From Bacteroidaceae bacterium (GTDB lineage: Bacteria > Bacteroidota > Bacteroidia > Bacteroidales > Bacteroidaceae), in contig JAGCLA010000006.1 of NCBI GenBank assembly GCA_017647225.1, forward strand, positions 1-64,000: 64,000 nt of DNA, read 5' to 3'. The notes under the pieces are model-generated. The model searched no databases. It saw only the letters and a list, made by a program, of their open reading frames with translations, and was not told where the DNA came from. The position numbers were made by a program, and so were the translations under genes. Positions 43,876 through 54,152 of the stretch are shown piece after piece (within the stretch, counting starts at the first letter, position 1; every line of letters starts with the position of its first letter).

Positions 43876-45081
43876 TTATTTCAAATCCTTTACAATCTCG
43901 TAAGTGTCGCTTGCAATCATCATCTCCTCGTCTGTTGGGATAAGCAATACCTTAACCTTAGAATCAGGAGTAGAAAGCACAGCCTCTTCACCACGCATCT
44001 TGTTGTTTACCTCCTTGTCGAGCTTGACACCGAGGAATTCAAGACCTTCGAGTGCAGCCTCACGGCAGTCAGCCTGGTTTTCGCCGACACCACCAGCGAA
44101 GATGATGATGTCAACACCGCCCATAGCAGCAGCGTATGCACCGATATACTTCTTGATACGGTAGAAGTTCATTGTGTTTGAAAGCTGAGCGCGCTTGTTG
44201 CCCTCTTCAGCGGCTGCCTTAACCTCGCGCATGTCTGATGAAATGCCTGTGATACCTGCAACACCCGATTTCTTGTTGAGCATGTCAATTACACCCTGCA
44301 TGTCAAGACCTGTCTTGTCCATGATATATGGGAAAGCACCCGGGTCAACATCACCACTGCGTGTACCCATCATAAGACCTGCAAGCGGAGTCATACCCAT
44401 TGAAGTGTCAACGCTCTTACCGTCCTTTACAGCTGCGATAGAAGCACCGTTACCAATGTGGCATGTGATGATTTTGCTACCCTCAGCAGGAATGTTCAAC
44501 ATTTCAAGAGCACGTTTTGTGATATAACGGTGTGATGTTCCGTGGAAACCGTAGCGACGTACGCCATAGTTCTCGTAAAGCTCGTAAGGTAGAGCATACA
44601 TATATGCATAGTCAGGCATTGTCTGGTGGAATGCTGTGTCGAATACACCAACCTGAGGCATGTCAGGAGCAACCTCTTTAACGGCATTTACACCCTTGAG
44701 GTTTGCAGGGTTGTGGAGTGGTGCAAGGTCGTTGCAAGCCTCGAACACCTCAAGAACCTCGTCTGTAAGCAGTGTCGATGCACTGAACTTCTCACCACCG
44801 TGTACCATGCGGTGACCTACAGCATCAATCTCGTCAATTGAGCCTACAGCACCGAATTTCTCACTTGTCAATACATCGAAGATAAGACGTACACCGATAG
44901 TGTGTTCGGGGATTGCTGTATAGATTGTTTCTTTCTCGCCATTAGGAAGGTTGAACTTCAAGAATGAACCCTCAAGGCCAATCTTCTCAATACCACCCTT
45001 TGCAAGTACGTTCTTTGCCTCAATATCAATCAACTGATATTTGATTGATGAACTACCGCAGTTCAATACTAATATTTTCAT
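43876..45081 (-). CDS. ackA: Acetate kinase
   Basis: 401 residues. N-terminal phosphate-binding VLNCGSSSIKYQLI, GHRMVHGG and the ASKHA motifs FDTAFHQTMP, HGTSHRYITKRA, THIGNGAS-like CHIGNGASIAAV are all intact. It converts acetyl phosphate and ADP to acetate and ATP. The gene is 26 bases downstream of pta, the partner producing acetyl phosphate. Central to fermentative ATP gain. Confidence 0.98.
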   Translation of the reverse strand: MKILVLNCGSSSIKYQLIDIEAKNVLAKGGIEKIGLEGSFLKFNLPNGEKETIYTAIPEHTIGVRLIFDVLTSEKFGAVGSIDEIDAVGHRMVHGGEKFSASTLLTDEVLEVFEACNDLAPLHNPANLKGVNAVKEVAPDMPQVGVFDTAFHQTMPDYAYMYALPYELYENYGVRRYGFHGTSHRYITKRALEMLNIPAEGSKIITCHIGNGASIAAVKDGKSVDTSMGMTPLAGLMMGTRSGDVDPGAFPYIMDKTGLDMQGVIDMLNKKSGVAGITGISSDMREVKAAAEEGNKRAQLSNTMNFYRIKKYIGAYAAAMGGVDIIIFAGGVGENQADCREAALEGLEFLGVKLDKEVNNKMRGEEAVLSTPDSKVKVLLIPTDEEMMIASDTYEIVKDLK

Positions 45082-45107
45082 ATCGTATGTTTTAATTTGT
45101 TGTTTGT

Positions 45108-46118
45108 TTATTTCTTGGCAGCAATAGCCTGGTTTGCTGTGATGGCAATCATCATATATACGTCCTCAACTGAGCAACCGCGTGAAAGGTCGTTTACAGG
45201 ACGTGCAATACCCTGGAGTACAGGACCGATAGCCTCTGCGTGACCCAAACGCTGAACGAGCTTGTAACCGATGTTACCTGCGCCGAGGTCAGGGAATACG
45301 AGAACGTTAGCCTTACCGGCAACCTTTGAACCTGGAGCCTTGCTCTGACCTACGAATGGAACGAGAGCTGCGTCAGCCTGCAATTCGCCGTCGAGTGACA
45401 ATTCTGGGTCAAGCTCATGAGCAAGTCTTGTAGCCTCTGTAACCTTGTCAACCATTTCGTGCTTTGCAGAACCCTTTGTAGAGAAGCTCAACATTGCAAC
45501 GCGTGGCTCTTCGAAACCACCGATAGCCTTAGCTGTCTGTGCTGTACATACAGCAATCTGTGAAAGCTGGTTTGCATCAGGCTGTGGAGTAACGGCAACG
45601 TCTGCAACAAAAAGAACACCGTCTTCGCCATATTCCTTAGCGTTGGTGATAAGCATCATTGCGCCGCTTACACATGTGATACCCGGAGTAGTCTTGATAA
45701 TCTGCAATGCAGGACGGAGTACGTTTCCTGTTGTGTTCTGTGCACCTGCAACCTGGCCGTCAGCATCACCGTTCTTGATGATAAGGCAACCGAGGTACAA
45801 TGGGTTGCATACCAATTTCTGAGCATCTTCCATTGTCAAGCCCTTAGACTTACGCAATTCGAAAAGCAAGTTTGCATACTTCTCGGCGTCAGGGTTGTTG
45901 TTTGGGTCGATGATTGTAGCCTTCTCAATGTTTGTAAGACCGTTCTTCTCTGCGAGAGCGAGAACCTCTTCGCGGTTACCGATGATAACCAACTCCGCGA
46001 TACCGTCAGCAATAGCCTTGTCAGCTGCCTTAAGTGTACGCTCTTCAGTACCTTCGGGGAGAACGATGCGCTGCTTGTTCTGCTGTGCGCGCTCGATTAG
46101 ATTTTTAATAACATCCAT
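45108..46118 (-). CDS. pta: Phosphate acetyltransferase
   Basis: 336 residues: the short form of Pta with only the catalytic PTA_PTB domain, lacking the N-terminal DRTGG regulatory domain found in enterics. Motifs RIVLPEGTEERTLKAADKAI, GEDGVLFVADVAV and VLVFPDLGAGNIGYKLVQRLGHAEAIGPVLQG are typical. Makes acetyl phosphate from acetyl-CoA. First gene of pta-ackA, with a clear promoter. Confidence 0.97.
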   Translation of the reverse strand: MDVIKNLIERAQQNKQRIVLPEGTEERTLKAADKAIADGIAELVIIGNREEVLALAEKNGLTNIEKATIIDPNNNPDAEKYANLLFELRKSKGLTMEDAQKLVCNPLYLGCLIIKNGDADGQVAGAQNTTGNVLRPALQIIKTTPGITCVSGAMMLITNAKEYGEDGVLFVADVAVTPQPDANQLSQIAVCTAQTAKAIGGFEEPRVAMLSFSTKGSAKHEMVDKVTEATRLAHELDPELSLDGELQADAALVPFVGQSKAPGSKVAGKANVLVFPDLGAGNIGYKLVQRLGHAEAIGPVLQGIARPVNDLSRGCSVEDVYMMIAITANQAIAAKK

Positions 46119-46191
46119 AGTATAAATAATTTAATTTGTAAAAATCCGTTTTTTATGTCTGTGGAGTGTTATCACGCAGGCATACATAGTA

Positions 46192-46222
46192 CAAAGGTAG
46201 CTCAAACAGAATTGACTGCAAA
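46192..46222 (-). promoter_or_regulatory. Promoter of pta-ackA
   Basis: On the minus strand TTTG (46222-46219) and TACCTTTG (46199-46192) are exactly 19 bases apart, an excellent consensus match. The start would be near 46187, leaving a leader of about 70 bases. Confidence 0.75.
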
Positions 46223-46286
46223 ATAAATTCTATTTATTTTAGGACTGAAAATGGATTTTATATGGTAGACATATAATTAAATAATT

Positions 46287-46322
46287 AAAGAGCGAAAAAG
46301 GTGTTCACCTTTTTCGCTCTTT
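46287..46322. terminator. Terminator after the BspA-like gene
   Basis: AAAGAGCGAAAAAGGTG pairs perfectly (17 bp) with its complement around a minimal loop. It lies 20 bases past the minus-strand stop. Confidence 0.88.
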
Positions 46323-46342
46323 AGTGCTGATTTTGTTGTTTG

Positions 46343-47653
46343 TTAATTGATGACAACTTTTATACTCTTTTCGCTAATTTTTATTACTACAATAGAGTTT
46401 TTTGTAAGACTTGTTTGGATTGTTGCGTTGTTGTTTTCTATGGTAGCATTGCCAATAAACATACCGTCGCTTGTGTAAACCTCAACAGCTTCACCATTGA
46501 GTGATGTATTTACAGATATTACTCCATTGCTTGATGTAACAAGTATAGCTTTGGCAGGGATACTGATAGAGCTTGTGTTGTTTCCGCTACAGTCACAATC
46601 AATCCAGCAGAGTGTAGCATTTATGATATCTGAATCTTCGTAACCAGCCGCTGTTGCAAATACGCTTATGCTATATGTAGCAGAGATTTCAAAATTATTG
46701 CTATTATATGTTCCTGTATAATGGTTTTTAATAGTAGTGACAAATTCTGCATCGGCGGTTTCACACTCTATCTCAATTTTACCATTGTTGTATGATATAA
46801 CAGGGTTTGCACATTTGGGCATTTCTACTTCACTATCAAGTGTTATAACATTTCCAAAGCAACTCCAAGGCTCTGTTGCTTTGTAGCTATTAATTGATTC
46901 AGCCGGTACATGCAATGTCATATATTCAGGATATGATTCGTTGAATGCATTACTATCTGTTGATGGGAGTGTTTTTGTAAGGCAATAAATGTCAGAAAGT
47001 TTTTCGCACTTAGCAAAAGCTTCTGAATAAATATATTCTACTCCACTGCCTATTGTTATACTTGTCAACTTAGGGCAATTATAGAATGCACAAATCCCAA
47101 TGCTTGTAACGTTGTTAGGTATTGTTATGTTTGTAAGTCCGGAGCAACCCTCGAACGCTCTATTTCCAATACTTGTAACGCTGTCAGGTATTGTTATGTT
47201 TGTAAGTCCAGAGCAACCCTCGAACATAACACTACTAATTTTTGTAATGCTGTTAGGGATTATAATGTTTGTAAGGCTAGTGCAACGAGAGAACGCAAAA
47301 TCTCCTATGCTTGTAACACTATTAGGTATTATTATGTTTGTAAGTCCAGAGCAATACCAGAATGCACTAGTTCCAATACTTGTAACGCTGTTTGGTATTG
47401 TTATGCTTGTAAGTCCAGAGCAACTGTCGAACGCACCATCTCCAATGCCTATAATGCTATATGTAACCTCGTTGTGCACAATTGTTTCGGGAATAACTAT
47501 GGAGCCGGAATAATTACCTCCGCCAATAACTGTTGCAACTTTAGCTTTGGTAACTACATCGTATTTAATACCATCGATTGTCACCTCTTCCGCCATAGCA
47601 ACAATACTGCATAGTAGTAATAATGTTGTGAATAATTTTTTTATTTGTTTCAT
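46343..47653 (-). CDS. BspA-like leucine-rich repeat surface protein with T9SS-type tail
   Basis: 436 residues from the ATG at 47653, which gives a signal peptide (MKQIKKLFTTLLLLCSIVAMA). Residues about 70-215 hold six full and one partial 23-residue repeats of the LRR_5/TpLRR type (AF..CSGLTNITIPNSVTSIG). An Ig/Fn3-like region follows (about 260-340) and the last 70 residues (VISVNTSLNGEAVEVYTSDG, VVIKISEKSIKVVIN) resemble a type A T9SS sorting domain. Likely exported through the outer membrane and surface-attached; BspA proteins bind host proteins or other bacteria. The gene looks more AT-rich than its neighbours. It is a single gene. Confidence 0.85.
   Translation of the reverse strand: MKQIKKLFTTLLLLCSIVAMAEEVTIDGIKYDVVTKAKVATVIGGGNYSGSIVIPETIVHNEVTYSIIGIGDGAFDSCSGLTSITIPNSVTSIGTSAFWYCSGLTNIIIPNSVTSIGDFAFSRCTSLTNIIIPNSITKISSVMFEGCSGLTNITIPDSVTSIGNRAFEGCSGLTNITIPNNVTSIGICAFYNCPKLTSITIGSGVEYIYSEAFAKCEKLSDIYCLTKTLPSTDSNAFNESYPEYMTLHVPAESINSYKATEPWSCFGNVITLDSEVEMPKCANPVISYNNGKIEIECETADAEFVTTIKNHYTGTYNSNNFEISATYSISVFATAAGYEDSDIINATLCWIDCDCSGNNTSSISIPAKAILVTSSNGVISVNTSLNGEAVEVYTSDGMFIGNATIENNNATIQTSLTKNSIVVIKISEKSIKVVIN
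47033..47446 (-). repeat. 69-bp in-gene repeats of the BspA-like gene
   Basis: Six units of 69 bp, each coding one 23-residue LRR, are close to identical at DNA level in several blocks (for example around GTTATGTTTGTAAGTCC on the plus strand). Unit number could change by slippage or recombination without a frameshift. Confidence 0.8.
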
Positions 47654-47680
47654 TTTTGTGCTTTTTGCTAATACTATTTT

Positions 47681-47712
47681 GCCAATGAAACATTGTCGGT
47701 GCTTCATTGGCA
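47681..47712 (-). terminator. Hairpin after hisS
   Basis: GCCAATGAA (47681-47689) and TTCATTGGC (47703-47711) form a stem with a 13-base loop, 25 bases after the hisS stop on the minus strand; followed by AAAATAG, so termination is only probable. Confidence 0.5.
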
Positions 47713-47735
47713 TTATGTTTAAGTTCCTAAAAAAC

Positions 47736-49097
47736 TTACGCCAAAATCTCTTTCAACTCTTCGGCTGTAACTGTTTTCTGTTCGCCGGTTATCATGTTTT
47801 TCAAGGCAATGGTATTGTCTATCATCTCCTGCTCACCGATAATGGCTACAAACGGAATGCTGTGGCTGTTGGCATAGCTCATCTGTTTTTTCATCTTGTC
47901 GCTGCTTGGGAACAACTCTGACGAAATGCCGGCTTTGCGAAGGTCGCCAATGATTTGCAAAGAGTGAAGAGCCTCCTTCTCGCCAAAATTGACGAACATC
48001 ACCTTTGTGGTGTGTATCGACTCTTTTGGGTAAAGGTCGAGCTGGTTCATCACGTCATAAATGCGGTCTGCGCCGAACGATATGCCGACACCCGAAACAC
48101 CGTCCATACCGAACACTCCCGTGAGGTTGTCGTAACGTCCTCCGCCTGTGATGCTGCCGATAACGACATCGAGTGCTTTAACCTCAAGGATTGCACCTGT
48201 GTAGTAGTTGAGTCCGCGTGCAAGGGTAAGGTCAATGTCGAGTGCGCTGTTGAGGCTGACGCTCTTCAATGCATTGAGTATGAACTGCAATTCCTCGACA
48301 CCCTTCTCGCCGATAGCATTTCCCTTGAGTGTTTCGGCAAGAATCTGCATCTTCTCTTCGTTGTTACCTTGTGCTTTGAGTATAGGCAACAGCTTTTCAA
48401 TTGATTCGTCGCTTATATCCTTGCTCTTGAGTTCTGCTATAACGCCGTCAAGACCAATTTTGTCTATCTTGTCAATGGCAACGGTTATGTCAATTATCTT
48501 GTCGGGCTCGCCAATGACATCGGCAATACCGGCAAGTACCTTGCGGTTGTTCAACTTTATGGCAACGCGAATGTTCAGCTTACCGAACACATGGTCGATA
48601 AGTTGGACAAGCTCGACTTCGTTTATCAATGAGTTGTTGCCGATGATGTCGGCATCGCACTGGTAGAATTCGCGGTAACGTCCCTTCTGTGGGCGATCGG
48701 CGCGCCATACAGGTTGTATCTGATAGCGCTTGAACGGGAATACAAGCTCTTCGCGGTGCATTACCACGTAGCGTGCGAAAGGAACTGTAAGGTCATATCT
48801 CAAACCCTTCTCGCAGAACTTTGATGCCAGTTTTGTGGCATTACGGCTCAACAACTCCTCGTCGGTCAACTCCTTGAAGTAGTCGCCCGAATTCTGTATC
48901 TTGAACAATAGCTTGTCGCCCTCTTCGCCATACTTGCCCATCAGTGTCGATAGGTTCTCCATTGCAGGAGTTTCTATTTGTTGAAATCCGAACAGGTGAA
49001 AGGCTTCGCGTATGGTGTCGAAAATATAGTTTCTCTTTGACATCTCAACAGGTGAGAAGTCGCGTGTTCCCTTTGGAATAGATGGTTTTGCTGCCAT
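47736..49097 (-). CDS. hisS: Histidyl-tRNA synthetase
   Basis: 453 residues, class II synthetase. Motif 1 region at the N-terminus ([39 protein letters not shown]), motif 2 [30 protein letters not shown], HisA motif [14 protein letters not shown] and motif 3 [13 protein letters not shown]...[11 protein letters not shown], then the C-terminal anticodon-binding domain. Charges tRNA-His. The gene begins 2 bases after the stop of the upstream metallopeptidase gene. Confidence 0.97.
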   Translation of the reverse strand: MAAKPSIPKGTRDFSPVEMSKRNYIFDTIREAFHLFGFQQIETPAMENLSTLMGKYGEEGDKLLFKIQNSGDYFKELTDEELLSRNATKLASKFCEKGLRYDLTVPFARYVVMHREELVFPFKRYQIQPVWRADRPQKGRYREFYQCDADIIGNNSLINEVELVQLIDHVFGKLNIRVAIKLNNRKVLAGIADVIGEPDKIIDITVAIDKIDKIGLDGVIAELKSKDISDESIEKLLPILKAQGNNEEKMQILAETLKGNAIGEKGVEELQFILNALKSVSLNSALDIDLTLARGLNYYTGAILEVKALDVVIGSITGGGRYDNLTGVFGMDGVSGVGISFGADRIYDVMNQLDLYPKESIHTTKVMFVNFGEKEALHSLQIIGDLRKAGISSELFPSSDKMKKQMSYANSHSIPFVAIIGEQEMIDNTIALKNMITGEQKTVTAEELKEILA

Positions 49098-49099
49098 TT

Positions 49100-49807
49100 T
49101 TAGTCGCGTCTGTTTAGATAAATCATTACATAGTATAGCAGTGTTGCCAATGATGACAATGCTGCAACAACGTAAGTATATGCCGCCGAACGCAAAGCGC
49201 CGGTAGCGTATTTGTGATTATTTGAATTTGTTATTCCTGTTATCTCCAACCATGTCAATGCTCTACGGCTTGCGTCAATCTCTACGGGCAAGGTTATAAA
49301 GCTGAACAAGGTGGTACTTGCAAAAAGCACAATTCCTGCCAACAAGAACTGTGGCATGGAGTTTACTGTAAGTATTCCTATAAGCAGAATCCATGACACG
49401 ATGCTTGACGAGAACTGCACAATGGGTACAAGTGCCGATCTCATTTTCAATGGGGCATAAGCCTTGGCATGCTGCAAGGCGTGTCCGCACTCATGCGCCG
49501 CAACGGCTGCAGCGGCAATGCTTGCCGAATTATATACTCCGTCGCTGAGGTTTACGGTCTTTGTGGTGGGGTTGTAGTGGTCGGTGAGCATGCCGGGAGT
49601 CGACACTACCTTAACGTCGTATATACCATTGTCGTGTAGCATCTTTATGGCAATGTCACGTCCTGTCATGCCTATAGGCATTTTTGAGTATCGCTCAAAC
49701 TTTCTTTTCAGGTTTGCCTGAACAAGGTAGCTCACAATGGCTATACCAAAAAAGAGAATCAGGTATGTATAATCGTAAACTACTGGTGTCGCTGCTGTAA
49801 GAAACAT
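49100..49807 (-). CDS. YugP-like zinc metallopeptidase, membrane-bound
   Basis: 235 residues with three or four membrane segments (about 10-28, 122-145, 150-172, 205-228) and the [10 protein letters not shown] zinc motif near residue 95, together with a downstream glutamate ([12 protein letters not shown]) that may be the third ligand. The family (neutral zinc metallopeptidase, YugP type) is widespread but functionally uncharacterised. It lies between purA and hisS, with the purA terminator upstream. Confidence 0.88.
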   Translation of the reverse strand: MFLTAATPVVYDYTYLILFFGIAIVSYLVQANLKRKFERYSKMPIGMTGRDIAIKMLHDNGIYDVKVVSTPGMLTDHYNPTTKTVNLSDGVYNSASIAAAAVAAHECGHALQHAKAYAPLKMRSALVPIVQFSSSIVSWILLIGILTVNSMPQFLLAGIVLFASTTLFSFITLPVEIDASRRALTWLEITGITNSNNHKYATGALRSAAYTYVVAALSSLATLLYYVMIYLNRRD

Positions 49808-49830
49808 ATTCCTGTATCTGAAAATTACTT

Positions 49831-49855
49831 TTAAGGGCAGGTTTCCCTGCCCTTA
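49831..49855 (-). terminator. purA terminator
   Basis: TTAAGGGCAGG and CCTGCCCTTAA form a perfect 11-bp stem around TTT, followed on the minus strand by AAGTAATTTTC. Confidence 0.8.
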
Positions 49856-49859
49856 ATTA

Positions 49860-51637
<1,778 letters not shown>

Positions 51638-51677
51638 TTCACAACGCGTGTCGCCTATTTTCGTAAGGTTTACTTTA

Positions 51678-51685
51678 CAAAGGTA
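51678..51685 (-). promoter_or_regulatory. Possible -7 box of fur-purA
   Basis: TACCTTTG on the minus strand, 41 bases before the first ATG. No clear -33 element. The flanking TAAGGTTTACTTTAC is AT-rich and could hold a metalloregulator site, which is speculative. Confidence 0.45.
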
Positions 51686-51757
51686 TCTCTTTTTTGAATA
51701 TTATGGTACAGAAACTCTTTTAAATTTCTATAAAATGTTCAAATATCTGAATTACTC

Positions 51758-52330
51758 TCATTCGTCATCGTTGCAGTAATGCCCGAGAGAGTTGTGTGCC
51801 GCCATAATGACCGTTTTTCTGTTGTCTATGTTTACAATATCCTTTGCTGTGGCGAGGAACTTTTGTTCCTGCTCATTTTCAAGGGTTATGCCCTTTCTGA
51901 AAAGGTGTGTCAGTGTCATGAATCCGCAATAACGGAACAACCCTTCGCTTTTCAGAATCCATTCCGTTGCTTTTGCCGCCGCATCGGGCAGGTTGCTTAA
52001 AATGTTCATAGCCAAATGGTCGGCAATCTCCGTAAACGGAGCTTCGGCAATCCACTCTTCGGCAACAGCGCTGTAGCCCTCTGCCGGCATCAGGAATATC
52101 GCAAGCATCTTGCACTCCCTTATATCATCTTGCCACAGCCTTTTTGCAAGCTCCTCATCTTTCTCGTATTTCGATGCAATGGCTTTCAGACGTGGAATCT
52201 CAACGCCGAAATTTATCTTGTAGTTGAGTCCCTGGTTGCGTTGGAGTGTCGATACGACACCATTCATCGCCAAGCGAAGTTCCTTTTTTATCTCTCTTGT
52301 CTTTTCGTGGATAACAGAATTGTCAATCAT
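51758..52330 (-). CDS. DNA alkylation repair (AlkD-like HEAT) protein
   Basis: 190 residues, slightly short for the family. FGVEIPRLKAIASKY, ELAKRLWQDDIRECKMLAIFLM and WILKSEGLFRYCGFMTLTHLF follow the AlkC/AlkD-type HEAT-repeat pattern; the Trp and Arg of the nucleobase-facing groove appear to be present (LWQDDIRE). AlkD enzymes remove bulky or positively charged N-alkyl purines without base flipping. It starts 12 bases after an AraC-HTH regulator gene, so the two are probably co-transcribed. Confidence 0.82.
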   Translation of the reverse strand: MIDNSVIHEKTREIKKELRLAMNGVVSTLQRNQGLNYKINFGVEIPRLKAIASKYEKDEELAKRLWQDDIRECKMLAIFLMPAEGYSAVAEEWIAEAPFTEIADHLAMNILSNLPDAAAKATEWILKSEGLFRYCGFMTLTHLFRKGITLENEQEQKFLATAKDIVNIDNRKTVIMAAHNSLGHYCNDDE

Positions 52331-52341
52331 GGAACAGCCGT

Positions 52342-52776
52342 TTATTTCGCAATAGTGTGTCTTTTTCTGTAATTGTTCGGTGTTTCGCCCATGACGCGAT
52401 AGAATGACGCATAGAACGACTGGCGGTTGGCGAATCCCACCTGCAAACCTATCTCCTCAATTGTCATATCGGCATATCTCTTGTCGGTCATGCGGTGCAT
52501 GGCCTCCTTTATGCGGTATTCATTTACAAGGCATGAGAAATTTGTATTGAAACGAGAGTTGATGACAGCCGAAATGTAACGGGTGTTGGTGTTCAGCTCC
52601 TGTGCAAGTTCCTTTGCCGAAAAATCCTTATTGCGGTATCTTTTCTCAATCACAATCATGTTGAGAATACGCTCATACAATTCGTCAGCAAGCTCCGCAC
52701 GGATCAGAGAACGGTAAGCGGCATTTTTCTCCTGTTTTTCCCTTATATTATAGGGTTGTGTTGTCTTTTCGGTCAT
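52342..52776 (-). CDS. Small AraC-type HTH regulator
   Basis: 144 residues from the ATG at 52776. A GTG further up (52797) is less likely because it overlaps a possible -7 box. The C-terminal two-thirds is an AraC/XylS DNA-binding domain: FSAKELAQELNTNTRYISAVINSRFNTNFSCLVNEYRIKEAMHRM and MTIEEIGLQVGFANRQSFYASFYRVMGETPNNYRK. The N-terminal 50 residues form a helix and contain no recognisable sensory domain. Its likely target is the downstream alkylation repair gene, by context only. Confidence 0.85.
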   Translation of the reverse strand: MTEKTTQPYNIREKQEKNAAYRSLIRAELADELYERILNMIVIEKRYRNKDFSAKELAQELNTNTRYISAVINSRFNTNFSCLVNEYRIKEAMHRMTDKRYADMTIEEIGLQVGFANRQSFYASFYRVMGETPNNYRKRHTIAK

Positions 52777-52796
52777 GATAATTATTCTATTTACCA

Positions 52797-52804
52797 CAAA
52801 TATA
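52797..52804 (-). promoter_or_regulatory. Possible -7 box of the AraC-HTH/AlkD operon
   Basis: TATATTTG on the minus strand, about 20 bases before the chosen start codon; no good -33 element. It argues for the 52776 start. Confidence 0.4.
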
Positions 52805-52883
52805 ACACAAACGAGTGAAAAGTTAAAGCTTACGTTAATATTTTTTTACAATTAGTATGAATACACTCCGCTCAGATAGCAAA

Positions 52884-53024
52884 AACGATTAACGTTGAAC
52901 GAATTTCGTTTCTCGTAGTTCGCTCCTCGCTAATCGTTCCTCGTTAATCGTTCAACGTTCCTCGTTCCTCGTTCAACGTTCCTCGCTAATCGTTCAACGT
53001 TCCTCGTTAATCGTTCACAGAAAC
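52884..53024. repeat. Degenerate short-unit repeat tract
   Basis: About 140 bases are built from shuffled copies of AATCGTTC, AACGTTCCTCG and TTCCTCGTTAATCGTTC. The tract lies between the AraC-HTH gene and the end of the TPR gene and reaches into the TPR gene: its stop codon and last residues (VND) are made of the repeat. Units are short and irregular, unlike the 40-bp array after rpsO. Confidence 0.8.
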
Positions 53025-53813
53025 ATTATTGTACTTTGTGGCATTAATGCGGCTTTTCTTTGCAGCATCTCTTTTACCTAATCTTTCATATAGTATAGCC
53101 TGCAAGGTATAATGGTTGCCGTTTGTCGGTTCCAACTCGATAGCCTTTTCCACGTCCAGCAGCGCAAGTTCGGTATGTCCCATAAGACGCTCGATGTTGC
53201 TGCGTGCTATATAGTATTCAGCCCTCTCGGGGTTGCTCTCAATGAGCATTGTCAGGAGAGTGAGGCTCTCGTTTAGCTTGTTCTCATTCTTGTATAGCAT
53301 GGCAAGGCCAAGCTTTACGTTGTCATTCTCCGGCTCAAGCGAGAGCAACTTGATATAGTCGGCCCTTGCCTCGTTGTATCTCTCTGTCTCGGAGTATATG
53401 CCCGCTCTGAAAAATAGCGCACCGGCGTTTGTAGGCTCTTTTTCAAGAATCAGATTGTACTCTTCAAGGGCTCTTTCAAGGCTGTCTAATTGTAACAGGA
53501 TATTTGCACGTTGCGACATCAGGGCAACTTTGTTCATGTCGTTGCCAATGGCATTGTTGTAGCTTTTCAGGGCCTTATGCAGTTCGCCGCACATCTGTTG
53601 CGAATAGGCGAGGTTGGCAAAGGCGTATGTTTTCTCCTGCTCGGTACTGTACTCTTCTGTCGCTTTTTGGAAACATTCGGCCGCATTCCTGTAGTTCCTG
53701 TTGGCAATATGTTTGATGCCGTCATTGCATAGAGTTCTGAATACTTGTGCCGACACAGCCTGCGCAAAAATAAATAATAGTATGGGTAGGGTATATCTCA
53801 TGTGTTTTTTCAT
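53007..53813 (-). CDS. Secreted tetratricopeptide repeat protein
   Basis: 268 residues. Signal peptide MKKHMRYTLPILLFIFAQAVSAQ. About six TPR units follow (for example NYRNAAECFQKATEEYS, HKALKSYNNAIGNDMNKVAL, ERALEEYNLILEKEPTNAGAL, ARADYIKLLSLEPENDNVKL, ALLDVEKAIELEPTNGNHYTL). It is probably a periplasmic scaffold; no enzymatic domain is present. The C-terminus runs into the repeat tract downstream, so the last few residues may be variable between strains. Monocistronic. Confidence 0.85.
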   Translation of the reverse strand: MKKHMRYTLPILLFIFAQAVSAQVFRTLCNDGIKHIANRNYRNAAECFQKATEEYSTEQEKTYAFANLAYSQQMCGELHKALKSYNNAIGNDMNKVALMSQRANILLQLDSLERALEEYNLILEKEPTNAGALFFRAGIYSETERYNEARADYIKLLSLEPENDNVKLGLAMLYKNENKLNESLTLLTMLIESNPERAEYYIARSNIERLMGHTELALLDVEKAIELEPTNGNHYTLQAILYERLGKRDAAKKSRINATKYNNVSVND

Positions 53814-53907
53814 TTGTTTGCGAATATAATATATTAATTGATAATGAGAAATACACCACCCGAAACTTTAAAACAATATAACAGTTTTTGTGTTTTTGTT
53901 AGAAGCG

Positions 53908-53938
53908 TTTGATGGTTGAAATAATTTGCTTATCTTCG
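53908..53938 (+). promoter_or_regulatory. Promoter of tRNA-Arg
   Basis: TTTG (53908-53911) and TATCTTCG (53931-53938) are 19 bases apart; the -7 element has one deviation from TAnnTTTG. The start would be about 20 bases before the tRNA. Confidence 0.55.
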
Positions 53939-53963
53939 CATTGGATTTGCAACAAGCAAATTT

Positions 53964-54035
53964 GCCTTAGTAGTTCAATGGATAGAATAAGGTCCTCCTA
54001 AGACTTAGATTCGGGTTCGATTCCCGACTGAGGTA
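53964..54035 (+). tRNA. tRNA-Arg (anticodon CCT)
   Basis: 72 bases. The acceptor stem GCCTTAG/CTGAGGT (one G-T end pair and one T-G pair) has discriminator A. The D arm is GTTCAATGGATAGAAT, the anticodon stem AGGTC/GACTT encloses CTCCTAA (anticodon CCT, reading AGG), and the T arm is CGGGTTCGATTCCCG. CCA not encoded. A common integration site for islands; the AT-rich helicase gene follows it. Confidence 0.95.
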
Positions 54036-54036
54036 C

Positions 54037-54058
54037 AAGCCCACCTCGAGGTGGGCTT
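54037..54058 (+). terminator. tRNA-Arg terminator
   Basis: AAGCCCACCTCGAGGTGGGC followed by TT is a perfect palindrome one base after the tRNA, followed by TGCTATTTT. Confidence 0.85.
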
Positions 54059-54152
54059 TGCTATTTTAAATATTGATTTGGAAATTGGAAAATAGGCATA
54101 TAAGTTGCGTATTATATAGAAATATAATGATATAAAATTCTATTGTACTTCA

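Larger units (their letters stand above)
53814..54152. other. 339-base region with tRNA-Arg only
   Basis: Holds the tRNA-Arg promoter, gene and terminator. The part after 54060 is plain AT-rich DNA. I looked for a second copy of the tRNA 3' end near the helicase gene as a sign of integration and saw none. Confidence 0.7.
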
